From positions 1 to 39,918 of the forward strand of contig QMZT01000006.1 of assembly GCA_003663325.1 (NCBI GenBank): a DNA stretch of 39,918 nt, in the 5' to 3' direction. This document shows, piece by piece, positions 19,792-28,599 of the stretch (within the stretch, counting starts at the first letter, position 1; each line of letters starts with the position of its first letter). Made by a program: the position numbers and the translations under genes. Source of the DNA: Candidatus Aenigmatarchaeota archaeon. Lineage in GTDB: Archaea > Aenigmatarchaeota > Aenigmatarchaeia > QMZP01 > QMZT01. The notes below the pieces were generated by a model. The model did no database searches. It was not told where the DNA came from and saw only the letters and a program-made list of their open reading frames with translations.

Positions 19792-20670
19792 TTATCTGAC
19801 AAGATCAGCCAGCAAATCTAAGATTTCTACTATATCTTTCTCCCTATTGAGTGTTTCAAAGATAAGTGTACCTTTTATGTTATAAGCCATTATAGTCCTT
19901 ATCAGATACTCAAGCTTTAAATCGGTGTCTATTATCCTCCTATGTTCTATTTCTCCAGATGGACCATAAATAATACCAGAAAATATAAAGTATGCATTGT
20001 TAAGCCACCCTGTGCCAATACCTCCTTTAACAATATCAACAACCTGCATGAAATCCTTTTCTGTTCTCAATGCTCCAGAGCCCCTTGCATGTACATGGGC
20101 CCAATTTATAACAGGTTCTGTCATTCTCGTCCTATCAACTATATCCAAAACCTCTTCAAGACTACCAACCTCGTTAACCCTGCCAGTGGTCTCTATACCA
20201 AACTTTACCCTAACATCCCCTTCACTCACAATCTCATTCAACTTATAAACCACAAGCTTTAATGCTTGATCCTTGGGCATCATCTTGTAAAATGTGGGGT
20301 GAAGAACAAACAGCCTGCAATCCATTACATTTGCAATTGTAGAGTATATCTTTAAGGCATCACCTAGAAATGGCTCCTCAGGCAAGGAATTGTTGTGTAT
20401 GGCAAGCTCTATGTTATACTTGCTTGCAAGCATCTTTATCCTTATCAGATTAGTGTAATGCTCCTTGTATAATTCTGAAAGATCATTTATATCTTTAAAA
20501 AGCTGTTGTGGCAAGAGAAATGCTTTCAAACCAGCCCTGTAAAAATCCTCTAAGGCTGTAAAAACATCCTCAGTTTTCTCAACAATACCTATATTTGAGC
20601 TTCCATATGCGACCCCTATTCTCATCCCTAACCTTTCCTGTATTTTCAATGCTTTTTTCCTTATTAGCAT
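19792..20670 (-). CDS. AP endonuclease family 2-like (Nfo/xylose isomerase-like TIM barrel) protein
   Basis: A 292-residue TIM-barrel protein. The pattern fits endonuclease IV-like proteins: MRIGVAYGSSNIG at the first strand, a metal-ligand His in ELAIHNNSLP, LFVLHPTFYKM, FGIETTGR (Glu ligand), WAHVHARGSG (His ligands), FSGIIYG, and the late TLIFETLNRE (Glu). A trinuclear zinc site is therefore likely and DNA abasic-site repair plausible, though sugar-isomerase relatives share the fold. The ATG at 20670 is preceded at about -26 by ATTTAT, giving a leaderless transcript; ATG 20625 (MRIGVA) is the alternative start and would match the usual Nfo N-terminus. Confidence 0.78.
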   Translation of the reverse strand: MLIRKKALKIQERLGMRIGVAYGSSNIGIVEKTEDVFTALEDFYRAGLKAFLLPQQLFKDINDLSELYKEHYTNLIRIKMLASKYNIELAIHNNSLPEEPFLGDALKIYSTIANVMDCRLFVLHPTFYKMMPKDQALKLVVYKLNEIVSEGDVRVKFGIETTGRVNEVGSLEEVLDIVDRTRMTEPVINWAHVHARGSGALRTEKDFMQVVDIVKGGIGTGWLNNAYFIFSGIIYGPSGEIEHRRIIDTDLKLEYLIRTIMAYNIKGTLIFETLNREKDIVEILDLLADLVR

Positions 20671-20710
20671 AATATATTATTGTTTCAAAATAGATAAATA
20701 TGATCGCCCA

Positions 20711-21457
20711 TTATCCATGCCTTTTTCTCCTCATCTTCCTTACCCATTTCAACCTTTCAACAACCCTCAACAAATCCTTCTCATCTATTCTATTATCCTT
20801 TTCCAAATCAAACTTACTATTCCAATTTGGATTTGTTGGTTTTGCTCCATATCTCTTTGCAACAATAACCAAATCAAAGATATTAACAATACCGTCGTTG
20901 TTCAAATCTTCTGTATAGCTACATGTTCCAGAGCAACAGTAATAGTTTGGTTGGCATGTACCAGCAATGGCATTGCAATCATGGTATGTATTGCAAGGAT
21001 TTGGATAGCATTTTCCATTAGCTTTTAAGCAAGAATTTGTTATTAAGGAAATAGTGAAGGTGCCAGGGCTGGATTCAAAGTATATAGTGCCCTGAGGTGA
21101 TGCTTTCTTTTCAAACAATAGCTTGCCATTCTTGTAAATGGCATAGCTTGCATTGGGTATTAGTAGGGGAGGATTTCTTTTCTGATTATATGGCGCAGTA
21201 GCATTTCCTACTATATATACATAACCTTCTCCAAACTCATACTTTTCAATCTTGCTAGACTTGCTATGCCATCTATATTCTCCAAGGTCATTTATTAGGA
21301 TACCATTATGAAATTCTGTATCTCCAAGGATTCCAGAATGGGAGTAAATATTAACATCTGGAGCAAGCCATTCATGTTTAAATATAGTAAATGTGTTTTG
21401 GTCGGCATGAGAATGGTCACCCTTTCTTACACTACATTTAAATTTTATTGGTGAGGC
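20711..21457 (-). pseudogene. 5'-truncated heparinase II/III-like protein with Cys-rich linker and dockerin
   Basis: An open frame of 248 codons from after TAA (21458-21460) to the stop at 20711, with no ATG or GTG anywhere and only a mid-domain TTG (21118). Its beginning, KGDHSHADQNTFTIF followed by EWLAPD and GDTEFHNGILI, matches the C-terminal catalytic/beta-sandwich part of heparinase II/III-type polysaccharide lyases (the HSHADQNSF motif). A Cys-rich stretch follows, then a dockerin with two Ca-binding F-hand repeats: DLNNDGIVNIFDLVIVAKRYG and DLEKDNRIDEKDLLRVVERL. The alpha-toroid domain and signal peptide are missing; the divergent promoter of the next gene lies immediately upstream. 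Best read as the residue of a secreted polysaccharide-degrading enzyme. Confidence 0.75.
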
Positions 21458-21498
21458 TTAAAATAATTACATACGTCAGTTTCTTCTCGAGGGAAAAT

Positions 21499-21509
21499 CT
21501 TTTTAAACC
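21499..21509 (+). promoter_or_regulatory. TATA-like box before the ATP-grasp gene
   Basis: CTTTTTAAACC is centred about 25 nt before the ATG at 21528, and no Shine-Dalgarno site intervenes, so a leaderless transcript is likely. Inferred from spacing. Confidence 0.45.
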
Positions 21510-21527
21510 TAACTTCAATTTGTTCTT

Positions 21528-22451
21528 ATGGGTTTGTGTATTATTGGAAGTGAGAAGTCTGAAAGTAATCTGAAGTTATTAGAGTATGCAAAAAGAAAAT
21601 TTGATTCTGTGTTCTTAGTTCCCATTAACGGTATAAGACTAACCCTAGGTAAAGAATTCATGATACACTATAGAACTACAAACCTCATGAAATTTGATGC
21701 CGTGCTCACAAGGATACCAAAGGAGTTTTATACCTTTGCATACCAGCTACTTTCTCTTTTCCCTCCTGACACATACATGCCAATAAAACCCATATCATTT
21801 CTTGTTACAGAGGAAAGGTTTTTCATGATGAGTGTTTTGAGAAAAAGGAATATACCTACTATAGATATAAATCTTGCAAGGTCTTCTAAAGCAATTCAAT
21901 TTATATTGGAAAATGCCAACTACCCCTTACTTTTAAGGGTACCAGGAAATGATATAGGGGTTGTTGTTGAGACGCAAAAAGAGGCAAAATCTATAGTCGA
22001 GACTATAGAAAGCTTGAAAAGTCCCGTAATAGTTGAAGAGATTATAAAAGATCTCGTTTCTCTTTACGTGGTTGGTAATGAGGTTGTTGTTGCTGTAAGA
22101 AAGAAAAGTGAAGAAAAGGATTTAGTATTTGGTAAGGGGAAGATTAAAAAAGAGGGTAATATAGATGCTGAGGTAAAATATATCGCCACGGATACAGCAA
22201 ATGCTATAGATACACAAATAGCGAGAATAGATATAACAACAATCCCACAGCCAAGGGTTGTTAATATAGAGCTTAATCCCGCACTCATAGATGTAAGCAA
22301 GGTGTGTAAGGTAGATATTGCTAAACGTATAATAGATACAATCTATACAGGCTATCTAAAGAATAAAGAAAAGCCGTTGCTGGTTAAATTTTTTGAAGAT
22401 GCAAAATCTGTTGTTAAAGAGGTGTTAAAGAACAGCAAGATATTAATATAA
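21528..22451 (+). CDS. ATP-grasp protein, RimK/glutathione-synthase-like
   Basis: A 307-residue ATP-grasp ligase. Visible parts are the pre-ATP domain (about 1-95, GLCIIGSEKSESNL), the central nucleotide-binding segment (NYPLLLRVPGNDIGVVV and PVIVEEIIKDLVSLYVVG), and the metal/ATP motif NIELNPALIDVS near residue 243, which corresponds to the E-x-N signature of RimK-like enzymes. The glycine-rich loop is weaker than usual (RVPGNDIG). It most likely joins an amino group to a carboxylate, with substrate unknown. The last 40 residues are a basic helix. It probably shares a transcript with the downstream channel gene 22 nt away. Confidence 0.78.
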   Translation: MGLCIIGSEKSESNLKLLEYAKRKFDSVFLVPINGIRLTLGKEFMIHYRTTNLMKFDAVLTRIPKEFYTFAYQLLSLFPPDTYMPIKPISFLVTEERFFMMSVLRKRNIPTIDINLARSSKAIQFILENANYPLLLRVPGNDIGVVVETQKEAKSIVETIESLKSPVIVEEIIKDLVSLYVVGNEVVVAVRKKSEEKDLVFGKGKIKKEGNIDAEVKYIATDTANAIDTQIARIDITTIPQPRVVNIELNPALIDVSKVCKVDIAKRIIDTIYTGYLKNKEKPLLVKFFEDAKSVVKEVLKNSKILI

Positions 22452-22473
22452 AGTTTAACTAATAGGTTTTAAT

Positions 22474-23325
22474 ATGGATGTTTTCCAAATAGGTGCGCAT
22501 CTTGCAAAAATTATAGGTACTTATCTTAACGTACTCTTTTCCATCCTAATAAACGAGCTAAAACTGATAACAAACCTGCAATTTATAATCAGCATTGTTG
22601 CAATAATCGTTTTTGGTTTCATTGCTGGGAGGCTGTTAAAATTTATAATAGTGAAGATATTGGTTACAACAGGCATAAGAAGGATGACACAAAATGCGTG
22701 GATTAATGAATTTCTCAAGATATCTGGCTATAAAAAGGATGTTGTAGAACTTATAGGTGACATTGTAAAGTGGGCTATATATATTTTAGCTATAACCCTT
22801 ATTTTACAAGCATTCGGTCTTTCAAGCATATCCTTCGTATCAGCCGAGATAATAAACCTCATACCACGCTTCATTTTCTCTGTTCTCTTGCTTATAGTTG
22901 GATTTTTGATAGCAGATTTTTTTGGAAAGGCTTTTGAGGAGGCTGCACTCAAGTTCTTTGGCGATGAAGGTGTAGGGAAGTTGTCAGGTGGTGTAGCAAA
23001 ATATTCTATTGCAATGGCATCGCTTACGCTTGCTCTGGCTTTGCTTGGTTTTGATGTTAGCGCCTTGTTAATATTACTGGTCGCGCTAATAGGTGTTGTT
23101 ATACTCATGTTATATATAAGCTTTAAAGACGTCCTTCCCGAGTTTTCAGCTGGATTTAGTGCAAGGCAATTGATTAAAATTGGCGACAAGGTAGTTATAG
23201 GTGAGTATAAAGGCAGGGTAGAGAGATTCGAGCCGTTTTCTATTGTGTTAAAGAATGGGAACAAGATAGTAAGAATACCGAATACCTTTTTAATAAAAAG
23301 GCCCGTTATAAAAATAGAAAAATAG
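22474..23325 (+). CDS. MscS-like small-conductance channel / conserved TM-helix protein
   Basis: A 283-residue membrane protein with about five transmembrane helices (starting near residues 35, 95, 130, 180 and 205), followed by a short beta-domain. The region LLIVGFLIADFFGKAFEEA and the pore-lining-like Gly/Ala helix (LSGGVAKYSIAMASLTLALALLG) match the 'conserved TM helix' repeat of MscS-related proteins. The C-terminal RQLIKIGDKVVIGEYKGRVE and NKIVRIPNTFLIKRPV form the MscS beta-domain and its Asn-x-x-Leu end. The usual large C-terminal cage is missing. It probably releases solutes under hypo-osmotic stress. Confidence 0.82.
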   Translation: MDVFQIGAHLAKIIGTYLNVLFSILINELKLITNLQFIISIVAIIVFGFIAGRLLKFIIVKILVTTGIRRMTQNAWINEFLKISGYKKDVVELIGDIVKWAIYILAITLILQAFGLSSISFVSAEIINLIPRFIFSVLLLIVGFLIADFFGKAFEEAALKFFGDEGVGKLSGGVAKYSIAMASLTLALALLGFDVSALLILLVALIGVVILMLYISFKDVLPEFSAGFSARQLIKIGDKVVIGEYKGRVERFEPFSIVLKNGNKIVRIPNTFLIKRPVIKIEK

Positions 23326-23339
23326 AAAGGTAAATTATT

Positions 23340-24608
<1,269 letters not shown>

Positions 24609-24712
24609 ATTCTCCCTCCTTAGATATCTTGCTCAGATTTCGTTATATATAAGAAGGTTTGTATATTTAAAAATTTATGCAAATTAAGAGCAAATGAAGA
24701 TTTGACCTTTAA

Positions 24713-25105
24713 CTATGCTCTTCTGCCCCTTCTTCCACCGGGCTTTCTGGTAGTATCGTGAGGTATTGGTGTAACATCTTCTATTGTCCCTATTTTTAAT
24801 CCTGCCCTTACCAATGCCCTTATTGCTGGCTGAGCACCCGGGCCGGGTATCTTCTTTTTATGTCCTCCTGGCGCCCTTACCCTCAAATTAACACCTATTA
24901 TACCTTTATTTAACGCCTCCTCTGCAGCCTTTTTAACGGCAAGTATGGCTGGGTATGGTGTTCCTTTGTCTTTATCTCTTTTTGTCATCATGCCACCACT
25001 AACCCTTGCTATTGTCTCTGCTCCCGTTATATCGGTTATATGGATTATGGTATTGTTAACAGAGGAGTATATATGTGCAATACCCCATTTTTTCTCATCA
25101 TGCAT
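24713..25105 (-). CDS. rps11: 30S ribosomal protein S11
   Basis: A 130-residue protein of the small-subunit platform. Family sequences are [54 protein letters not shown] and the C-terminal [19 protein letters not shown]. The ATG directly abuts the S4 stop, with AAAGGTGG six bases upstream inside S4. It is the third gene of the S13-S4-S11 run. Confidence 0.97.
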   Translation of the reverse strand: MHDEKKWGIAHIYSSVNNTIIHITDITGAETIARVSGGMMTKRDKDKGTPYPAILAVKKAAEEALNKGIIGVNLRVRAPGGHKKKIPGPGAQPAIRALVRAGLKIGTIEDVTPIPHDTTRKPGGRRGRRA

Positions 25106-25567
25106 CTAACCACCTTTAATCCTGGCCTCTATCTTCTCTTCCTCTTCTACGGGGACGAGATAGGATGGAGAGCTTATTCTCCTTTTATTTATCATTATGT
25201 GACCATGAACTATGTACTGTCTTGCTTGCTTTGGTGTATTTGCAATACCTTTTTTCCATACTATTGTTTGCAGCCTTCTATTTAATATATCCCTTACACT
25301 TAATCCAAGAACATCATCAAGCGTGCTATCTTTCCCTAGCAAGCCCAATTTTTTTAACTTGGCAAGCAATAAATCAATCTTTTCTTTATCCTTTACCGCT
25401 ATAAGTTCTCTTGCCCTCCTTCTATAATTTCTGAGTATATCTTCAGCTACCCATATCTCTCTCTTTCTCCTAAGCCCGTACTCTTCTAATATTTTCTTCT
25501 CCTCTTCAATCCTTGCTGAATCATATGGCCTTTTAGGCCTTTTGTACCTCTTTTTAAACCTTCTCAT
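25106..25567 (-). CDS. rps4: 30S ribosomal protein S4
   Basis: A 153-residue archaeal-length S4. The start is ATG 25567 (MRRFKKRYKRPKRPYD), preceded by GTGATGGT; an apparent extension to 25600 lies in the S13 end. The S4 RNA-binding domain is seen in RRLQTIVWKKGIANTPKQARQYIVHGHIMINKRRISSPSYLV. S4 nucleates small-subunit assembly on 16S rRNA. It lies 7 nt after S13. Confidence 0.96.
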   Translation of the reverse strand: MRRFKKRYKRPKRPYDSARIEEEKKILEEYGLRRKREIWVAEDILRNYRRRARELIAVKDKEKIDLLLAKLKKLGLLGKDSTLDDVLGLSVRDILNRRLQTIVWKKGIANTPKQARQYIVHGHIMINKRRISSPSYLVPVEEEEKIEARIKGG

Positions 25568-25574
25568 ACCATCA

Positions 25575-26024
25575 CTACTTCTTCTCCTTTCTCTTAACAC
25601 CTATCGTTCTGCCTTTCCTAAATGAAGATCTAGTTCGTTGACCTCTAACAGGCAAGCCCAAGGCATGCCTTATACCCTTGTACGTCTTGATCTTTTTCAT
25701 AAAGTTTATATCTAGCTTTGTTGTCAATTGCAGTTGGGAAGCGGTTAGATGTTTATCTTCCCCTGTACTCATATCCCTTCTTCTATTAAGCAGCCAACTC
25801 GGTATCCCATATTTTGTTGGATTTAGTATGATATCTTCCAATCTCTTTAGTTCATCCTCGCTAAGCTCCCCAATCTTTTTATTTTCAAAACCTGAGACCT
25901 TTGATACGGCATTTGCAAACATAAAAGATACGCCTTTTATGCTCATTATACCTCTAGCTATACCTTTATTACCATCTATATTTGTCTCACCTATTCTTAC
26001 TATTTTTTGTATCTCCTTTCCCAT
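25575..26024 (-). CDS. rps13: 30S ribosomal protein S13
   Basis: A 149-residue small-subunit head protein contacting the central bridge and tRNA. The start is ATG 26024 (MGKEIQKIVRIGETNIDG), with GGTGA six bases upstream. A longer frame to 26153 runs antisense through the 5S rRNA gene and is not used. Marks are IRIG-type RIGETNIDGNKG, the helix-two-turn-helix KGVSFMFANAVSK, and the C-terminal GIRHALGLPVRGQRTRSSFR. The stop of S13 is 7 nt before S4. Confidence 0.97.
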   Translation of the reverse strand: MGKEIQKIVRIGETNIDGNKGIARGIMSIKGVSFMFANAVSKVSGFENKKIGELSEDELKRLEDIILNPTKYGIPSWLLNRRRDMSTGEDKHLTASQLQLTTKLDINFMKKIKTYKGIRHALGLPVRGQRTRSSFRKGRTIGVKRKEKK

Positions 26025-26094
26025 ACCCTCACCGTTTTTATTGTTATGTTTTGTCTTGAAAGCTTTATAAAATTTTGTATAAAATATGTTTACA
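26025..26094. promoter_or_regulatory. Divergent promoter between rps13 and 5S rRNA
   Basis: A 70-bp AT-rich gap. On the plus strand, CTTTATAAAATT (about 26064-26074) lies about 26 nt before the 5S start. On the minus strand, ATTTTATAC/AATTTTATAAAG can serve S13, leaving a leader with GGTGA. The ribosomal protein operon and the 5S gene thus share one control region. Confidence 0.5.
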
Positions 26095-26246
26095 GGGCGG
26101 CCAAAGCGGGGAGGTTCACCCGTTCCCATACCGAAATTGAAACCGCCCTGCAACCGGTGGTTTTTGACGGGAACACGGAAGTTAAGCTCCCCAGCGATGT
26201 GGCTTGTACTATACCGTCATGGTATGGGAAGGCCAGGACGCCGCCC
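26095..26246 (+). rRNA. 5S ribosomal RNA with internal expansion segment
   Basis: Helix I is GGGCGGC (26095-26101) with GCCGCCC (26240-26246). Conserved parts follow in order: AAAGCGGGGAGG, CACCCGTTCCCATACCGAA (loop C), CACGGAAGTTAAGCTCCCCAGCG (26174 onward), and helices IV/V with ATACC/GGTAT and GGGAAGGCC. The span of 152 nt exceeds the usual 115-125 because 38 nt are inserted at 26136-26173. Without that insertion the gene would be an ordinary archaeal 5S. It stands alone, not beside 16S/23S genes, and is divergent from rps13. Ends may be off by one or two bases. Confidence 0.93.
26136..26173 (+). other. 38-nt hairpin expansion segment inside 5S rRNA
   Basis: Extra sequence between ...CCGAA and CACGG..., where archaeal 5S rRNAs read CCGAACACGG without interruption. 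It contains a 9-pair stem GAAACCGCC (26139-26147) with GGTGGTTTT (26156-26164), including two G-U pairs, and an 8-nt loop. GTTCCC (26122-26127) can also pair with GGGAAC (26169-26174), extending helix III beneath the new hairpin. GAA flanks both ends, so the exact boundary can slide by three bases. Confidence 0.85.
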
Positions 26247-26262
26247 ACTTTTTATTCTCCTT
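26247..26262 (+). terminator. T-rich end after 5S rRNA
   Basis: ACTTTTTATTCTCCTTTT directly follows helix I of the 5S gene, an oligo-T stretch suited to archaeal termination. Composition only. Confidence 0.4.
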
Positions 26263-26271
26263 TTACCGTGC

Positions 26272-26409
26272 TCAGACCATTAATGTCGATAAAAGAAAAA
26301 GCATGAATAGCATAAGAAACAAGAAGAATAATATCCCGCCTTGCAAAAGCGCTATTCTTATCATCTCTTCCCTTTTAGACATTATCAGGTATTTTGTTCT
26401 TAGTCTCAT
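26272..26409 (-). CDS. Possible 45-residue single-span membrane protein
   Basis: A short frame in the otherwise gene-free stretch between 5S rRNA and the next gene. Translation from ATG 26409 gives a basic N-terminus (MRLRTKYLIMSKREEM) and one strongly hydrophobic helix rich in L, F and M (about residues 18-44), ending at TGA. The positive-inside pattern resembles real small membrane proteins. No clear Shine-Dalgarno site; AT-rich sequence lies about 25-30 nt upstream. Support is only the composition, so it may be chance. Confidence 0.4.
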   Translation of the reverse strand: MRLRTKYLIMSKREEMIRIALLQGGILFFLFLMLFMLFLLSTLMV

Positions 26410-26520
26410 TAGTATAATTGTAGCCGCACACTTAAATTATTTTTCAAATTTGCGTGTTTTTGGATAAGAAAATGTTTAAATACCTTTATTTTATATTAAA
26501 GCTAGCTTGAATGTGGAACT

Positions 26521-27573
26521 ATGGAAGAGGTTTTGCAATTGATGGAAAAGCCGGTAAAAGAGGCATGGGCAAAGCTTATGCTCGATAATGAATACAGAGG
26601 CTTTGAGACAACTAAGAAGTGCATGGAGAAGGTAAGAGAAAGTGAGTTCGTAAGAAAGTTTAGAGAAGAGGTAGAGGGCACAGATAGCCCAAGAAAAATC
26701 AATGAAGGTATAAAGAAATATTTTATTGGGGCGCCTGAGGAATTTGATGGGACGGGAATAAGCAAGGATCCCTACAAAGATTTTGTCCAAAGCATGCCTT
26801 ACTTCTTTCTTAAAACAAAACAGCCTAACTGTTTAGGCAGAGCAATTATAGTGGCAAGTATCTTTCCAGAGACGAAAATAGCAGAGGTGTTAAAAACAAA
26901 TCAACTTGATAATCTTTTCGATGAGCTAAAGATGGCAAGTAAGTTAATAGAGGATGACAAAGTCTATATGAGCAGAAGGTGGGACGGAACGCCTGTATAC
27001 ATCACAGGGAAAACAGCAAAAACTTCTATCCTAGAAGCAATACTATACAATGAGGAGCCTCATCCTACAATAATTGATAGTTATGAAAATATCCTTGACC
27101 CTGTTGAGTTTGAGTTTGGAGCTCCTATCTATATAGAGTATCCTCTAATAGAAGGTATAACGGCCATGACCTTTAATAACCTTTGCGGATTTATTGGACT
27201 TTTCTCTCCATATTTCGCAAGAGGAGAGGAAAGAAGGAAAGAAGCTGAGTATCACTTAAAGGGTATGCTCAAGGTTACACCAGAAAGTGTTACAATAAGG
27301 CGTAACCTCATGCTTTTCAAAGACCTAAGTGAACAATATGAACTTCTTAGAGAAATAGAGGACATATACACCTCTAAAGGTGTAGATATGCCTTGCAATC
27401 TTTATATAGTAAAGGCCTATCTTCAAACCTTGAGTGGGAATTATAACAAGGCAAGGGAAACATTGGAATATATAAGGGAAAAGTATATATTACCTTATTC
27501 TATTGAAATAATAAAGAGAAATATCCCATTGCTTGAATATGTAAGGACTTATACGGGGTGGAAGGATGGGTAA
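26521..27573 (+). CDS. Hypothetical protein, possible Cys-centred domain plus helical repeats
   Basis: A 350-residue soluble protein that I cannot place in a family. Residues about 1-85 are helical and charged. At about 100-112 the segment KQPNCLGRAIIVASIF resembles the Cys-helix of transglutaminase-like/SirB1-type proteins (N-C-x-G-x-A), but a matching His/Asp pair is not obvious. Residues about 235-345 look like TPR-type helical hairpins (NLYIVKAYLQTLSGNYNKARETLEYI). TTTTATATTA lies about 30 nt before the ATG. The next gene overlaps its end by 8 nt, so the two are an operon. Confidence 0.65.
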   Translation: MEEVLQLMEKPVKEAWAKLMLDNEYRGFETTKKCMEKVRESEFVRKFREEVEGTDSPRKINEGIKKYFIGAPEEFDGTGISKDPYKDFVQSMPYFFLKTKQPNCLGRAIIVASIFPETKIAEVLKTNQLDNLFDELKMASKLIEDDKVYMSRRWDGTPVYITGKTAKTSILEAILYNEEPHPTIIDSYENILDPVEFEFGAPIYIEYPLIEGITAMTFNNLCGFIGLFSPYFARGEERRKEAEYHLKGMLKVTPESVTIRRNLMLFKDLSEQYELLREIEDIYTSKGVDMPCNLYIVKAYLQTLSGNYNKARETLEYIREKYILPYSIEIIKRNIPLLEYVRTYTGWKDG

Positions 27574-27847
27574 AAGGTATAGTATGGAAGTAGTTGATTA
27601 TTTCCTTGATCAATACCCAGGATTTATGGATATGCCATATAAAGAGCAGGTTAGAGTAGTAGCTGATTATTTAGGGCTTCAGCTTGATCAAGAAGGTATT
27701 ATGACAGCAGGAGAGTTTATCAAAGATGTCACAGAGGCAAAGCTCAAAAAATCTGCCTTGCGTGCAGCAATCCCTGCTATTATGATAAGAAATAACACAA
27801 CAAGCTATGGATCAAGAGTTCTAGAATTATATGCCTTCTATCTGTAA
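27566..27847 (+). CDS. Hypothetical protein overlapping the preceding gene
   Basis: A 93-residue protein, ATG inside the last codons of the gene before it (GGATGGG; overlap 8 nt). It is predicted to be mostly helical: VVDYFLDQYPGF, MPYKEQVRVVADYLGLQLD, then ALRAAIPAIMIRNN. No known motif, signal peptide or membrane span. The tight overlap implies co-translation with the 350-residue protein. The stop abuts the convergent gene. Confidence 0.62.
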   Translation: MGKRYSMEVVDYFLDQYPGFMDMPYKEQVRVVADYLGLQLDQEGIMTAGEFIKDVTEAKLKKSALRAAIPAIMIRNNTTSYGSRVLELYAFYL

Positions 27848-28471
27848 TTAAAAAGCGCGCCAGATTGGGACAATCTTATCAGCATATCTTTTTAACGCCC
27901 TTGCAACATTTCTTGCTTTTTTCAAGGTTTTAGTGTCAATGCCCACCTTTTCTCCTATCTCAACAGCCTCATCTATTTGCGAAGCAATGGTATCTGCTTC
28001 TTTTAACCTGTATTCTATCCATTCCTTATCTACTGTTGGTATTCTTGTATCAGTTAGCGTTTTGATACGAGAAGCTAAAAAATAACCTGCATCTTCATTG
28101 CCTAATGATTCGTAGAGTTTCCTTACGCTGTCTATCCCTCCATCAAGCCCTTGCAATATTTCTCCAGCACTAATCACAGCATCTTCCACTCCTTTATCAC
28201 TTACTATCTTTTTCCCTTTCCCTTTCTCCATAAAATCTTCCGGCCTTAGTCCAAGCTCTTCTCTTTTCTCTGGGTCAATTGAGCGGTAAACATTCAAAGC
28301 TACAGGGTCAATTTCTTTTTCCCAACCATAAAATTTATCTAAAAGCCCGCGCCTTTTTAGCTCATTGTAGAATGCTGGATCAATCTCCTTTAATTCATCA
28401 GATGTTAAATAAGAATATCTTTCATTAAAAATACTCTTTATTTGCCTGTCACTCATATCTTTATATTCCAT
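27848..28471 (-). CDS. Hypothetical helical protein
   Basis: A 207-residue acidic, helix-rich protein of unknown family. The N-terminus has a short motif-like stretch (MSDRQIKSIFNERYSYLTSDELKEIDPAFYNELKRRGL), where DPAFYNELKRRG and DPEKREELGL are two related-looking helices. The second half is long helices (VEDAVISAGEILQGL, EADTIASQIDEAVEIG) ending with ARALKRYADKIVP. No catalytic signature is visible. It is convergent with, and touches, the two-gene unit to its left. Confidence 0.6.
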   Translation of the reverse strand: MEYKDMSDRQIKSIFNERYSYLTSDELKEIDPAFYNELKRRGLLDKFYGWEKEIDPVALNVYRSIDPEKREELGLRPEDFMEKGKGKKIVSDKGVEDAVISAGEILQGLDGGIDSVRKLYESLGNEDAGYFLASRIKTLTDTRIPTVDKEWIEYRLKEADTIASQIDEAVEIGEKVGIDTKTLKKARNVARALKRYADKIVPIWRAF

Positions 28472-28599
28472 TCTATCCCCTTATAATATCAACAGCAAGT
28501 TTTTTAAAACTAACTATTTCTACCCAGCTTCTCTTTCCTGCAGGTATTTTACAATTTTATAATTATAATTTTATATATAAAACAAAAATATATTTTTAT
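28472..28599. promoter_or_regulatory. AT-rich divergent promoter region
   Basis: A 128-bp gap between a minus-strand hypothetical gene and the MinD-like gene. On the plus strand TATATATAAAAC and TATATTTTTAT precede the ATG at 28600 at about 15-35 nt, with no Shine-Dalgarno site, so leaderless initiation is likely. No longer inverted repeat was found. Confidence 0.4.

Noticed and set aside
20711-21118. A 135-residue dockerin protein starting at TTG 21118
   Set aside because: That start falls in the middle of a heparinase-like domain whose frame continues upstream to 21457, so the whole stretch is treated as one truncated gene.
26025-26153. A 43-residue N-terminal extension of S13
   Set aside because: It would be encoded antisense to the 5S rRNA gene; ATG 26024 has a GGTGA site and gives a normal S13 N-terminus.
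26136-26173. The 5S insertion as a bulge-helix-bulge archaeal intron
   Set aside because: I could not draw a convincing 3-4-3 bulge-helix-bulge at the boundaries; the internal hairpin fits an expansion segment better. RNA data would decide, so the possibility is kept in the finding.
26500-26512. Short palindrome AAGCTAGCTT before the 350-residue gene as an operator
   Set aside because: A 10-bp inverted repeat without flanking symmetry is expected by chance in AT-rich DNA.
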